Source: Psychromonas sp. MB-3u-54 (lineage in GTDB: Bacteria; Pseudomonadota; Gammaproteobacteria; Enterobacterales; Psychromonadaceae). From it: DNA of 50,885 bases. Shown here piece after piece: positions 42,688-50,885 of the stretch; positions within the stretch are counted from its first letter, which is position 1; the number at the start of each line of letters is the position of its first letter. The notes beneath the pieces were generated by a model. It was given only the letters and a program-made list of their open reading frames with translations. It had not been told where the DNA came from and did not search any database. The stretch spans positions 1 to 50,885 of the forward strand of contig NZ_PJBP01000167.1 in assembly GCF_002836415.1 (NCBI RefSeq), read 5' to 3'. A program made the translations under genes and the position numbers.

Positions 42688-44391
42688 ATGACAAAAATTG
42701 TAATAGTCGGTGGTGTTGCTGGGGGGGCTTCTGCTGCTGCTCGTGCCAGACGCCTCAGCGAAGACGCTGAAATTATAATGTTTGAACGCGGGGAATTTAT
42801 TTCCTTCGCTAATTGCGGATTACCGTACCACATTGGTGGTGAGATCACGGAAAGAAGTAACTTACTGCTGCAGACACCGCAAAGCTTTCTGGCGCGTTTT
42901 AATGTTGATGTTCGAATCATGAGCGAAGTGCTTAGCATCAATAAAGAAAAAAAATTGGTCACCGTCCATAATCTACGCGACAGTTCAGAATACACTGAGC
43001 GTTACGATTTTTTAGTCTTAAGTCCGGGCGCAGGAACAATTGTGCCTCCCATTCCGGGTATAGATAATCCTATTACCCATTCTCTGCGTAATATTCCTGA
43101 TATGGATAAAATTCTTAATACCATTAGGATGAATCGCCCTGAACATGCCACTGTTGTTGGTGGTGGTTTTATCGGCTTGGAAGTGATGGAGGCATTCCAT
43201 CAACGGGGCATTAAAACCACACTTGTCGAATTCGCTGATCAGGTCATGACCTCGGTCGATCGCGAAATGGCAGGCTTTGCGCATGCGGAGATTCTGAGTA
43301 AAGGTATTGATCTGCGCTTAGGGGTTGCACTTGAAGCGGCAGAATACGTTACAGAATCACATCTGCCTAACTTGGAAAGTGGCGAGTCTGGGCTGCACTC
43401 ACACCTGCAAGGTCAGCTGAACCTTACTTTGAGTGATGGTGAAAGGATCAAAACAGACATTCTGGTGATGGCAATTGGTGTGCGTCCTGACATTAAGCTT
43501 GCTCAACAGGCGGGTCTTAAGATTGGTGAGCTTGGTGGTATCTGGACGACACCTAGCATGCAAAGCAGTGACCCTTCAATTTATGCGGTAGGTGATGCCG
43601 TTGAAGAAGCTGATTTTGTTACGGGTAAATCGACTATCGTTCCATTGGCAGGTCCTGCTAACCGCCAGGGGCGTATGGCAGCAGATAATATATTTGGCCG
43701 TGAAGTCACTTACCAGGGTACTCAGGGTACTGCAATTTGTAAGATCTTTGATTTAGCGGTTGCCTCTACGGGCAAGAATGAGAAAACACTGAAACGTGAA
43801 GGTATTGCATACAAGAAAGTTTATGTCCATACCGCAAGCCATGCGAGTTACTACCCGGGTGCTGAAATTGTTTCATTTAAAATGCTTTATTGTCCAGACA
43901 GCAAGAAAATTCTTGGTGCTCAGGCAGCGGGTAAAGATGGTGTCGATAAACGTATCGATATTATGGCAGTTGCACAGCGTGCCGGTATGACTATTGATCA
44001 ACTGCAGCATCTTGAATTGAGTTATGCTCCACCCTTTGGCAGCGCTAAGGATGTCATTAATCAGGCAGCTTTTGTTGCCAATAATATTGAAAATGGTGAT
44101 TTGAAAGCGATACATTTTGATGAAATAGATAGGCTTGACGAACATCAATTACTCCTTGATGTTCGAACCGCAGGGGAAATCGAGAAATTTGGTACCTTAG
44201 AAGGTGCTATCAATATCCCGGTGGATGAACTGCGCCAACGTATGGGCGAACTTCCGAAGAATAAAGAAATAATCGTTTTTTGTGCTGTCGGGGTACGAGG
44301 CCATGTTGCTTACCGCCAACTTGCTAACCGGGGTTATAAGGCTCGTAATCTGCTCGGTGGTTATCGTACCTATAGTTTTGCTAAAATATAA
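42688..44391 (+). CDS. CoA-disulfide reductase/persulfide reductase with C-terminal rhodanese domain
   Basis: 567 residues. Residues 1-~450: FAD site IVIVGGVAGGASAAARARRL, active-site Cys43 in SFANCGLPYHIGG, NAD(P)H site VVGGGFIGLEVMEAF and FAD segment YAVGDAVE. Residues ~470-565: rhodanese with Cys532 in FCAVGVRGH. This is the CoADR-RHD/NADH-dependent persulfide reductase architecture known from Shewanella. The expected reaction is reduction of CoA persulfide or disulfide to CoA and sulfide. It belongs with the sulfur transporters and persulfide sensor next door. Confidence 0.93.
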   Translation: MTKIVIVGGVAGGASAAARARRLSEDAEIIMFERGEFISFANCGLPYHIGGEITERSNLLLQTPQSFLARFNVDVRIMSEVLSINKEKKLVTVHNLRDSSEYTERYDFLVLSPGAGTIVPPIPGIDNPITHSLRNIPDMDKILNTIRMNRPEHATVVGGGFIGLEVMEAFHQRGIKTTLVEFADQVMTSVDREMAGFAHAEILSKGIDLRLGVALEAAEYVTESHLPNLESGESGLHSHLQGQLNLTLSDGERIKTDILVMAIGVRPDIKLAQQAGLKIGELGGIWTTPSMQSSDPSIYAVGDAVEEADFVTGKSTIVPLAGPANRQGRMAADNIFGREVTYQGTQGTAICKIFDLAVASTGKNEKTLKREGIAYKKVYVHTASHASYYPGAEIVSFKMLYCPDSKKILGAQAAGKDGVDKRIDIMAVAQRAGMTIDQLQHLELSYAPPFGSAKDVINQAAFVANNIENGDLKAIHFDEIDRLDEHQLLLDVRTAGEIEKFGTLEGAINIPVDELRQRMGELPKNKEIIVFCAVGVRGHVAYRQLANRGYKARNLLGGYRTYSFAKI

Positions 44392-44405
44392 TTAACCCTA
44401 GATAT

Positions 44406-44455
44406 ACCCAAATCACTTGAAGATGCAGAAATCTGTATCATCAAGTCGTTTGGGT
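44406..44455. repeat. Hairpin related to the 41888 repeat family
   Basis: ACCCAAATCACTTGAAGATG and an imperfect inverse copy (CATCAAGTCGTTTGGGT) form a ~23-bp stem with 4 mismatches. Ends share the ACCCA...ACTT.A.GATGC layout of the 300-bp element, suggesting an internally deleted derivative. It may act as a terminator for the preceding gene. Confidence 0.5.
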
Positions 44456-44510
44456 CTTCAATATTAATGCTTATTATGGCTAAGGGTAAATTACCGCTAG
44501 CCATGTTCGC

Positions 44511-44867
44511 CTAAGCGAAGCGGGTATTTAAATGCTCAATAATAGCCGATGACTCGTATAACCAAACCACCTTATTATTTTCCTCAATACGTAAACAGGG
44601 CACTTTTATTTTTCCGCCTTGATTTTCCAAAACTTCTTTATTTTCCGCTTGTTTGGCATCGACAGTATTAATATTTAACCCCTGACGACGTATTTCCCGG
44701 CGTACCTTTACACAAAATGGGCAAGCTTGATATTGATAAAGTTGCATGTTTTGTGTTTGCGCATCTACTTTAGCTTGCTCCTGGGTTTCTCGTTTCAGTT
44801 TTTTAGGAGTAAAGATAAAGTTAAGCAATAAAATAATGCGGCCTAAAAGCCAGCGAATAATAAACAT
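44511..44867 (-). CDS. Membrane-anchored glutaredoxin
   Basis: 118 residues. An N-terminal hydrophobic stretch (FIIRWLLGRIILLLNFIF) acts as a signal anchor, followed by a glutaredoxin domain with active site CPFC (49-52), KVPCLRIEENN (cis-Pro region) and YESSAIIEHL. It reduces disulfides or glutathionylated proteins, with the domain probably on the cytoplasmic side given the basic residues after the helix. Confidence 0.88.
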   Translation of the reverse strand: MFIIRWLLGRIILLLNFIFTPKKLKRETQEQAKVDAQTQNMQLYQYQACPFCVKVRREIRRQGLNINTVDAKQAENKEVLENQGGKIKVPCLRIEENNKVVWLYESSAIIEHLNTRFA

Positions 44868-44968
44868 TTAACACCTCTTTTTGTTCTGATTTTATTAATA
44901 AACAGGGAGTTTAACTGAAGAGTTGTTATCATCATAATTAACTTTCTAAATTGATGAGATGAACAATA

Positions 44969-45148
44969 ATGAATAACCTTAATTCACCCTGTATTGGCTC
45001 TTGTACATTGGATGGTGACAAAATTTGCATGGGGTGCTTTCGTCATATCGACGAAATATTGCAGTGGGGAAAGGCGACAGATACACAAAAAATAAAAATC
45101 TTAGCGGATAGTCGAGCACGGCAAAAAGGGTCCGTCAGAATTTATTAA
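44969..45148 (+). CDS. Small DUF1289 family protein (59 residues)
   Basis: Translated directly: MNNLNSPCIGSCTLDGDKIC, then MGCFRHIDEI and a helical tail ending SVRIY. The SPCIGxC...CxGCxRxxDEI pattern is the classic DUF1289 motif with four cysteines. Short but clearly conserved. It differs from the DUF1289 protein at 24306. Confidence 0.85.
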   Translation: MNNLNSPCIGSCTLDGDKICMGCFRHIDEILQWGKATDTQKIKILADSRARQKGSVRIY

Positions 45149-45342
45149 CCTGACTGACAGAAAATACATTAAAGTTTGTAAGTACTTACTTGGTTGCTAG
45201 ATCTTATGGTTAAATTTTTACTTATGCGGGGTTGGAGTATTGTTGTTGAGGTGATAAAAACCGCCGTAGAATATAAGCATTCCCGCGTTTCTTTATTATA
45301 CCGATTAGCCCCGTTTTACACACCAAATTGAGGAGAATAGAC

Positions 45343-46146
45343 ATGCAGAAGAGCATCAGTATATTGGGCAGTGGTTGGTTAGGTTTACCTTTGGCCAAAC
45401 GGTTACAGTCAGACTTTGACGCAGTTAATATTTCAACACGCACGGAGGATAAATTGACACAATTATCTTCTGCCGGATTACAGCCCTTTGTCATTGATAT
45501 TGAAAATATCACCGACAATATTCAGCCATTTTTACAGTCAAACACCTTAATCATTAATATCACTAGTAAAAATGTCACCGGGTTTAAAAACCTGCTTAAA
45601 GAAATTGAAATTTCATCGGTTAAAGAGATTTTACTGGTCAGTTCGACATCGGTTTACCCGTCGAAAAATGGATTGTGTCAGGAATCTCAGCAGCTTGATA
45701 TGAACTCACATCCTTGGTTAATTATCGAGCAGCTGTTTAGTCAGAATAAACATTTTAAAACGACTATTATTCGCTTTTCAGGTTTAATTGGCGGCAAGCG
45801 TCATCCGGGGCGATTTTTTGCTTCGGGAAAAGCGATTAAATTTGCCGATGCAGGGGTGAACCTGATCCATATAACAGATTGTCTGGCAATTATTGGCATT
45901 ATTATTAAGCGCCATATTTTTCCTGAATTGCTTAATGCCTGTGCGGATACGCATCCGAGTAAAGCGCAATTTTATACGCTTAACGCCTTAGCCTTGGGTT
46001 TTAATAAACCGAACCTGAGTGAAGATCATCTGCAATCTAATAAAATAATAAGTAATGAAAAGCTTAAAAAGCGGCTAAATTATCAATTCACGCACGGTGA
46101 TCTTCTGCAGCTGAATCCGCTCAAAGATTACGATCTAACAGTTTAG
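45343..46146 (+). CDS. YeeZ-like NAD(P)-dependent epimerase/dehydratase
   Basis: I take the ATG at 45343 (MQKSISILGSGWLGLPLAKRL) after GAGGAGAA; 267 residues. Rossmann motif GSGWLGLPLA, LLVSSTSVYPSKNG, and GGKRHPGRFFASGK with GVNLIHITDCLAII match E. coli YeeZ closely. An extended SDR-type fold; the substrate is unknown. A 41-codon ORF just upstream (45206-45331) may be a leader or chance. Confidence 0.88.
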   Translation: MQKSISILGSGWLGLPLAKRLQSDFDAVNISTRTEDKLTQLSSAGLQPFVIDIENITDNIQPFLQSNTLIINITSKNVTGFKNLLKEIEISSVKEILLVSSTSVYPSKNGLCQESQQLDMNSHPWLIIEQLFSQNKHFKTTIIRFSGLIGGKRHPGRFFASGKAIKFADAGVNLIHITDCLAIIGIIIKRHIFPELLNACADTHPSKAQFYTLNALALGFNKPNLSEDHLQSNKIISNEKLKKRLNYQFTHGDLLQLNPLKDYDLTV

Positions 46147-46281
46147 GAGCTGAGTTTTCCAATAATGCTGTACTTCATCTAGCTGTCATTATGGTCCAAA
46201 TTAAAAGGTGGGAATGCCAATTGAAATAAACAGTTGAATAATTTGTGCCTGTTTTACAATGAATTATTTCTTTTGCTATTA

Positions 46282-47262
46282 CTATGCGCTCATATCAACA
46301 AATAACCAGCCCATGTAAGCAATATAAGCAGCTAATAAGATGACCCCATTAATACGCCCTAAAACAGCGCTTTTACCTTTTCGCAATGAGATTGAAAAAA
46401 GCATTAACAAAACGGTTAAAGCTATCATCACCGGATAATCCCGGGTTAAGACTTCGCTGTCAAAGTTGTCGGGATGAATTAATCCGGGTAACGCCATTAC
46501 GCCTAAGATATTAAAGATATTGGAGCCGATAATATTACCGACAGCTAAATCAAACTCTTTTTTACGCGCTGCTGCTACGGTGGCCGCCAGCTCCGGTAAA
46601 CTCGTACCAATCGCCACAATAGTCAGACCAATAATTAAATCGCTGACCCCAAAATACTGCGCGACATCAACAGCCCCCCAAACGAGAAGACGAGAAGAAG
46701 CAATCAACAGCACAATCCCAATCACTAACCATTTTAATGCTTCCCCTTTACTTACTTCTTCGGGCAATTCATCAAGTATCTCCTGCGGCAGGCTATCGGT
46801 GTTATGACTTTTTGCTTCCCATACGGTAAACACCAGCATGGCAGCCATCATAGTTAATAGGATCAGGCCATCTAAAAATCCAAGCTTTTGATCCCAAAGC
46901 AAAAATAAACTGAATATTATCAATGCCAATAATAACGGCATTTCCCGTTTAAGCAGTTTTGAATGAATATGTAGCGGATAGAAAATAGCGGTCACCCCTA
47001 ACATTAAACCAATATTGGTAATGTTTGATCCGATTGCATTACCGATCGAAAGACCTGTATTACCCTGAGCAGCCGCTATTGCAGAAACTAACATCTCCGG
47101 GGCGGAGGTTCCTAAACCGACAATAACGACGCCGACGATAAGTGGTGATATTGAAAAACTACGCGCAGTATTTGAGGCACCTAAAACGAATTTATCAGCA
47201 CTCCAGATGAGCAAAGCAAAGCCAATAATAATGGCAAGGGCGGGCAGTAATAATGTTATCAC
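46282..47262 (-). CDS. yrbG: Calcium/sodium antiporter (YrbG-like)
   Basis: 326 residues with about ten membrane helices in two inverted halves, each with an alpha-repeat: VGLGTSAPEMLVSAIAA...GNAIGSNITNIGL and VAIGTSLPELAATVAAA...GNIIGSNIFNILGV. The acidic Glu residues in GTSxPE bind Ca/Na. A cation/proton or Ca/Na exchanger of the inner membrane. Confidence 0.92.
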   Translation of the reverse strand: MITLLLPALAIIIGFALLIWSADKFVLGASNTARSFSISPLIVGVVIVGLGTSAPEMLVSAIAAAQGNTGLSIGNAIGSNITNIGLMLGVTAIFYPLHIHSKLLKREMPLLLALIIFSLFLLWDQKLGFLDGLILLTMMAAMLVFTVWEAKSHNTDSLPQEILDELPEEVSKGEALKWLVIGIVLLIASSRLLVWGAVDVAQYFGVSDLIIGLTIVAIGTSLPELAATVAAARKKEFDLAVGNIIGSNIFNILGVMALPGLIHPDNFDSEVLTRDYPVMIALTVLLMLFSISLRKGKSAVLGRINGVILLAAYIAYMGWLFVDMSA

Positions 47263-47565
47263 AACAGGTAAACTCCATTTTTATTTAAAAAAGGTTATTA
47301 GTTAAATTTTAACGCTAAAATTGCTGTTTGCAATCCCAGAACGCTTATCAGAGATTTTGTTAATAGCAAATTCACTGATTGCTCTTTATTTATGCTGCTT
47401 GTAGCAGAATAAATAATAAATCACTTTTAAAAATAGGCTAAATCACTTAACAAATTGAATTAAAATGGTTTTTATATATTTTAGTGCAGATGATTATTTC
47501 ATGTGTTTTGCTGTAAGTCGCACTTGCAAACACCGAACACAATCTCAGACTGGTTGCTTTTAGAT
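47263..47565. other. Gene-free AT-rich stretch
   Basis: Between the antiporter start and the rpoZ terminator. I see no ORF, repeat or clear operator; it must hold the antiporter promoter. Confidence 0.4.
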
Positions 47566-47606
47566 AAAAAAAAACGCTGAATATTTTCATATTCAGCGTT
47601 TTTTTA
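47566..47606. terminator. Strong bidirectional terminator after rpoZ
   Basis: A 12-bp stem AACGCTGAATAT and its complement with a TTTC loop, an A-run on the left and a T-run on the right. It ends rpoZ transcription on the minus strand, so spoT is not co-transcribed here as it is in E. coli. Confidence 0.9.
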
Positions 47607-47628
47607 GAACTATTAAAGGGGTTAGTTA

Positions 47629-47904
47629 CTAACCACGACCTTCAGCAATAGCGGCAACAGCGGCAAGTTCAGCTGTTTGTTTCTCATGCTTTTCTTGACG
47701 ATCTTGAACATCCATCAATTCATTTGTGATTAGATTTTCTTCAATTTCACGTAAAGCGATAACCGTAGGTTTATCATTTTCCGGATCGACTAAAGGTGTT
47801 TTACCTTGAGTTGCAAGCTGGCGAGCTCGACGAGATGCCATTAAGATAAGATCAAAGCGATTACCAACTACATTTACTGCATCTTCAACGGTTACACGTG
47901 CCAT
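47629..47904 (-). CDS. rpoZ: RNA polymerase omega subunit
   Basis: 91 residues, identical in length to E. coli omega. [33 protein letters not shown] and [12 protein letters not shown] are conserved. It helps assemble beta' into RNA polymerase and forms part of a ppGpp site. It lies downstream of gmk in the usual order, but 700 bp of gmk-tail repeats separate them. Confidence 0.96.
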   Translation of the reverse strand: MARVTVEDAVNVVGNRFDLILMASRRARQLATQGKTPLVDPENDKPTVIALREIEENLITNELMDVQDRQEKHEKQTAELAAVAAIAEGRG

Positions 47905-47970
47905 TGCTGAACTCCAAAAATTTAATTACCCAAAAACGGGCGCTAATTATACGTTCAAAATTACAATTTA

Positions 47971-48616
47971 TCCACAAACTTCGTGCTAGGATTATTAAGC
48001 TAACAATTCTTGAATGGTTGTTTGGTATTTAATCGCCTGCTTGGCTTGTTCATTTCGCCGTACTTTTATGATCGCCTCTTGGCTTGTTCATTTCGCTGCG
48101 CTTTAACAATCGCCGATAACTCTTCCGTTGCGCTGTTAGAATCATCATTAATGATCCACAAACTTGGTGCTAGGATTATTAAGCTAACAATTCTTTAATG
48201 GTTATGTGGTGTTTAATCGCCTGCTTGGCTTGTTCATTTCGCCGTGCTGTTATGATCGCCGATAACTCTTCCGTTGCGCTGTTAAAATCATCATTAATGA
48301 TCCACAAACTTGGTGCTAGGATTATTAAGCTAACAATTCTTTAATGGTTATGTGGTGTTTAATCGCCTGCTTGGCTTGTTCATTTCGCCGTGCTTTAACA
48401 ATTGCCGATAACTCTTCCGTTGCGCTGTTAGAATCATCATTAATGATCCACAAACTTGGTGCTAGGATTATTAAGCTAACAATTCTTTAATGGTTATGTA
48501 GTGTTTAATCGCCTGCTTGGCTTGTTCATTTCGCCGTGCTTTAACAATTGCCGATAACTCTTCCGTTGCGCTGTTAGAATCATCATTAATGATCCACAAA
48601 CTTGGTGCTAGGATTA
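47971..48616 (-). repeat. Four extra tandem copies of the gmk 3' end
   Basis: Units start at 47995 (184 bp, with an internal small duplication), 48179, 48325 and 48471 (146 bp each); the gene's own tail starts at 48617. Each unit encodes a C-terminus like that of Gmk (IINDDSNSATEELSAI, then [13 protein letters not shown], then ITIKELLA) plus a stop, and a 24-bp spacer. The copies are more alike to each other than to the gene tail. Confidence 0.92.
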
Positions 48617-49240
48617 TTAAGCTAACAATTCTTTAATGGTTATTTGGTGTTTAATCGCCTGCTTGGCTTGTTCATTTCGCCGTGCTGTCATAATCGCGGC
48701 TAACTCTTTACTGGCGCTGTTAAAGTCATCATTAATGATTAAATAATCATATTCATCATAGTGTGACATTTCAGCTTGTGCCTGGTCCATGCGCTTGGTT
48801 ATGATTTCTTTACTGTCTTGTCCGCGCTTATTTAAGCGCGCTTCTAACTCTTTCCGGCTGGGAGGAAGAATAAAGATACCCTTAGCATCGGGCATCATTT
48901 TTCTAACCTGTCGCGCACCTTGCCAGTCAATGTCCAGAAGCACATCAATTCCTTTAGCCAAGGCCTCTTCTATCGCTAACCGTGAGGTGCCGTAATAGTT
49001 GCCAAATACTTCCGCCCATTCAAAAAAAGCATTTTCAGCAATCAGCTTTTTAAAAGTGTCTGTACTGACAAAATAATAATGTTCACCTTCTACTTCACCG
49101 GCACGCGCTGGTCGTGTTGTGTGAGAAATAGAAACTTGCGCCTGCCAATCTCTTTTTTCAGATAAAAATGCATTAATAAGACTAGATTTTCCTGCTCCGC
49201 TTGGGGCAGATACAATATACAGAGTACCGACTTGGGACAT
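48617..49240 (-). CDS. gmk: Guanylate kinase
   Basis: I take the ATG at 49240 ([20 protein letters not shown]), giving 207 residues as in E. coli; the longer ORF adds 13 non-homologous residues. P-loop [13 protein letters not shown]-binding [20 protein letters not shown] and lid [12 protein letters not shown]. It phosphorylates GMP to GDP. The last ~40 codons are the source or sister of the downstream tandem repeats. Confidence 0.96.
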   Translation of the reverse strand: MSQVGTLYIVSAPSGAGKSSLINAFLSEKRDWQAQVSISHTTRPARAGEVEGEHYYFVSTDTFKKLIAENAFFEWAEVFGNYYGTSRLAIEEALAKGIDVLLDIDWQGARQVRKMMPDAKGIFILPPSRKELEARLNKRGQDSKEIITKRMDQAQAEMSHYDEYDYLIINDDFNSASKELAAIMTARRNEQAKQAIKHQITIKELLA

Positions 49241-49385
49241 AAACAACCATTCCTGAAAATATGAATTGGAACTAATCACCCCTTTTTTGGTTCAAAGTGG
49301 GTGGCGATTTTTGCGAGTCGCGAATTATCCCTTATTTTTAAAGTGAAGTCTGTTGAATCGACTTTTTAATTTTTAGAAGGCTTTT

Positions 49386-50354
49386 TTATTTACGCAGATG
49401 AACGCTGTCCACCTGATGATCAGTCGCCTTAGTCAGGATCAGGTTTGCCCTATCACGGGTTGGACGAATATTTTCTTCCAAATTAATCCCATTGATTTCA
49501 TCCCATATCTTTTCAGAAATATCAATTGCTTGGGTTTCTTCCATTTGCGAATAACTGTGGAAGTAGGCTTTAGGATCAGTAAATGCACCTTTGCGGAACT
49601 TTAGAAAGCGTTGTACATACCATTTTTTTAAGAGTTCAGTGTCTGCATCGACGAAAATAGAAAAATCCACAAAATCAGAGACAAAAGTACGCTGCGGATG
49701 ATCCGGATAATTGCTTGCACTTTGTAATACATTTAAACCTTCTAATATAACAATATCGGGTTTTTCAAGGTGTAACTTTTTATCGGGCAATATATCGTAA
49801 GTCAGATGTGAATATATGGGGGCCGAGATCAACTCTTTACCGGATTTTATTGCGGCAACAAAATCAATTAAGGCTTTGGTATCAAAACTCTCTGGAAATC
49901 CCTTTTTGTGCATTATATTGCGTGCAACCAGCTCGCGATTAGGCCGTAAAAAACCATCGGTTGTCACTAGGGCAACTCTGGGGTGCTCAGGCCAGTGCGA
50001 TAAAATAGCCTGCAGGATACGGGCTGTGGTACTTTTACCCACGGCAACACTGCCCGCAATACCAATAATATAGGGTACGTTATCATTCTTTGAGTTTAAA
50101 AATTTATCGCGTACGGTATGGCGACGCTGCTGCGTTTTGACATATAAATTAAGCAGACGGGACAGTGGCAGGTAAATATCAATAACTTCTTGAATAGAAA
50201 GCGATTCGTTAATCCCTTGTAACTGTCTTAGATCGTCTTCGGAAAGGGTTAACTCAACATTGTCGCGCAATTCAGCCCACTTTTGTCTTTCAAAGTGTAT
50301 ATAGGCATCATGGGCGTTATATTGACCCTCTTCAGCTGTGGTTTTTATTTTCAC
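49386..50354 (-). CDS. coaA: Pantothenate kinase type I
   Basis: 322 residues with a GTG start at 50354; E. coli CoaA has 316. [20 protein letters not shown] is the P-loop, [23 protein letters not shown] and [13 protein letters not shown] are all conserved. First step of CoA synthesis. The start overlaps the end of the upstream kinase-like gene by 23 bp, implying co-translation. Confidence 0.95.
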   Translation of the reverse strand: MKIKTTAEEGQYNAHDAYIHFERQKWAELRDNVELTLSEDDLRQLQGINESLSIQEVIDIYLPLSRLLNLYVKTQQRRHTVRDKFLNSKNDNVPYIIGIAGSVAVGKSTTARILQAILSHWPEHPRVALVTTDGFLRPNRELVARNIMHKKGFPESFDTKALIDFVAAIKSGKELISAPIYSHLTYDILPDKKLHLEKPDIVILEGLNVLQSASNYPDHPQRTFVSDFVDFSIFVDADTELLKKWYVQRFLKFRKGAFTDPKAYFHSYSQMEETQAIDISEKIWDEINGINLEENIRPTRDRANLILTKATDHQVDSVHLRK

Positions 50355-50885
50355 CAGATTCTTGCTCTACGTAAATTGATTTGGCGTTACCTTCCGGGTT
50401 ATCTGTATTGATGTGGTATTGCTCGGCGGGTTTTATTAATAGTTCAAAGAGATTAACCAATGCATGTTGTGATTGTTCAACATTGCTTTGTCCTACTAAA
50501 CGGGCAAAGGCGGCATCATAATCACTTACAACCCAGCAGGTATAATCATAAAGATCTAAATAAGCTTCCTGCAACAGATAAACACCTTCAATAATGATGA
50601 TATCAACATTCTGAAAGTTATATTCAACCGTGCGAGGATTCAAAACATCTTCAAGCGTGACCGATGTTTTGATACTGCCGAACAATTTTAAAGGTAAAAT
50701 TAGCTGCTCGAACATTTCATCAAAGCGATAGGCGTTCAAGTAATATTCTTCCGGGCTGCTCATAACGTTAAAACGAACATTTTCAGCGGCTTCCCAGTCA
50801 TCGGTATGGATGACTGCAACCCGAACGCCCTCAAGTCTTAGTGCTTCAGCAATCTTTTCGCTTAAAGCGCGTTTTCCACCGCCTT
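50332..50885 (-). CDS. Uridine-kinase-like P-loop NTPase (N-terminus cut by window edge)
   Basis: About 184 residues are visible. Reading from the right edge on the minus strand gives [20 protein letters not shown], the end of a Walker A, then [10 protein letters not shown] and, past Met 50763, [13 protein letters not shown] (Walker-B-like) and [17 protein letters not shown]. This is the uridine kinase/phosphoribulokinase-like fold. It overlaps coaA by 23 bp. Substrate unknown; a nucleoside or sugar kinase is plausible. Confidence 0.75.
   Translation of the reverse strand, partial: GGGKRALSEKIAEALRLEGVRVAVIHTDDWEAAENVRFNVMSSPEEYYLNAYRFDEMFEQLILPLKLFGSIKTSVTLEDVLNPRTVEYNFQNVDIIIIEGVYLLQEAYLDLYDYTCWVVSDYDAAFARLVGQSNVEQSQHALVNLFELLIKPAEQYHINTDNPEGNAKSIYVEQESGENKNHS

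Noticed and set aside
45206-45331. 41-codon ORF just upstream of the YeeZ-like gene
   Set aside because: Open and on the same strand, but with no RBS and no recognised family. Left as a possible leader only.
47971-48616. Repeats considered as a CRISPR or integron cassette array
   Set aside because: Units are gmk tail copies with stop codons, with no spacers and no attC-like palindromes.

Overview
This window looks like chromosome from a marine gammaproteobacterium of the Psychromonas/Vibrio/Shewanella kind. It is AT-rich and carries gammaproteobacterial gene sets (hemCDXY, gmk/rpoZ, coaA, yicC, yggL, DUF2956, DUF3820, YeeZ-like, RarD). Many short inverted and tandem repeats lie between genes. 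The genus is an inference from gene content and style; no rRNA or tRNA gene is present to confirm it.

Left part (1-11.3 kb). A TetR repressor (cut by the window edge) faces a GST/AhpD-like pair across two copies of a near-palindromic operator. Then come an orphan ORF, RarD, and a NUDT14-like Nudix hydrolase. Next is a divergent GntR/UTRA regulator and a six-gene operon: periplasmic binding protein, phosphodiesterase/alkaline-phosphatase-fold hydrolase, two permeases, ATPase and HAD phosphatase. Both promoters of this divergon carry Pho-box sequences exactly 10 nt upstream of a -10 hexamer. This suggests a phosphate-starvation system that imports an organophosphorus compound and hydrolyses it inside the cell. 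YggL follows.

Accessory part (11.4-22 kb). A structured, gene-poor stretch leads to an 89-bp near-perfect copy of the 3' end and terminator of yicC. The intact yicC lies 9.5 kb further right. The two copies bracket a block with a giant cadherin/Ig surface protein whose 5' end runs into a 104-bp tandem array, a REP-type Y1 transposase, an orphan DarT-like gene, a MITE-like element and a DarT/DarG toxin-antitoxin pair. I read this as a decayed island at the yicC 3' end.

Housekeeping part (22-34.5 kb). This holds yicC, a short COG0523 GTPase, a HIT protein, DUF1289 and DUF2956 genes separated by a 94-bp tandem duplication, dapB, a GT9 glycosyltransferase, MAPEG and GNAT proteins, metY, DUF3820 and hemC-hemD-hemX-hemY.

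Metal and sulfur part (34.4-45 kb). A CX5R phosphatase precedes arsR-GAPDH-arsJ, the arsenate-to-1-arseno-3-phosphoglycerate detoxification route. Next to it is a 775-residue fusion of a ZIP-like domain, a His/Asp-rich repeat linker and a DUF318/ArsP-like permease. It sits behind two perfect Zur-box palindromes. A sulfide/persulfide module follows: two YeeE/YedE half-transporters with a BigR/SqrR-type regulator, opposite a DUF2892 protein and a CoA-disulfide reductase-rhodanese. A glutaredoxin and a second small DUF1289 protein come after.

Right part (45-50.9 kb). This holds a YeeZ-like dehydrogenase, a Ca/Na antiporter, rpoZ, gmk, coaA and an N-terminally cut P-loop kinase. Between gmk and rpoZ, the last ~40 codons of gmk are repeated four more times in tandem.

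Most promising for new biology: the Zur-linked ZIP-His-permease fusion, the Pho-linked phosphodiesterase/HAD/ABC operon, the DarT-DarT/DarG island at yicC, and the repeat-array 5' end of the surface protein.
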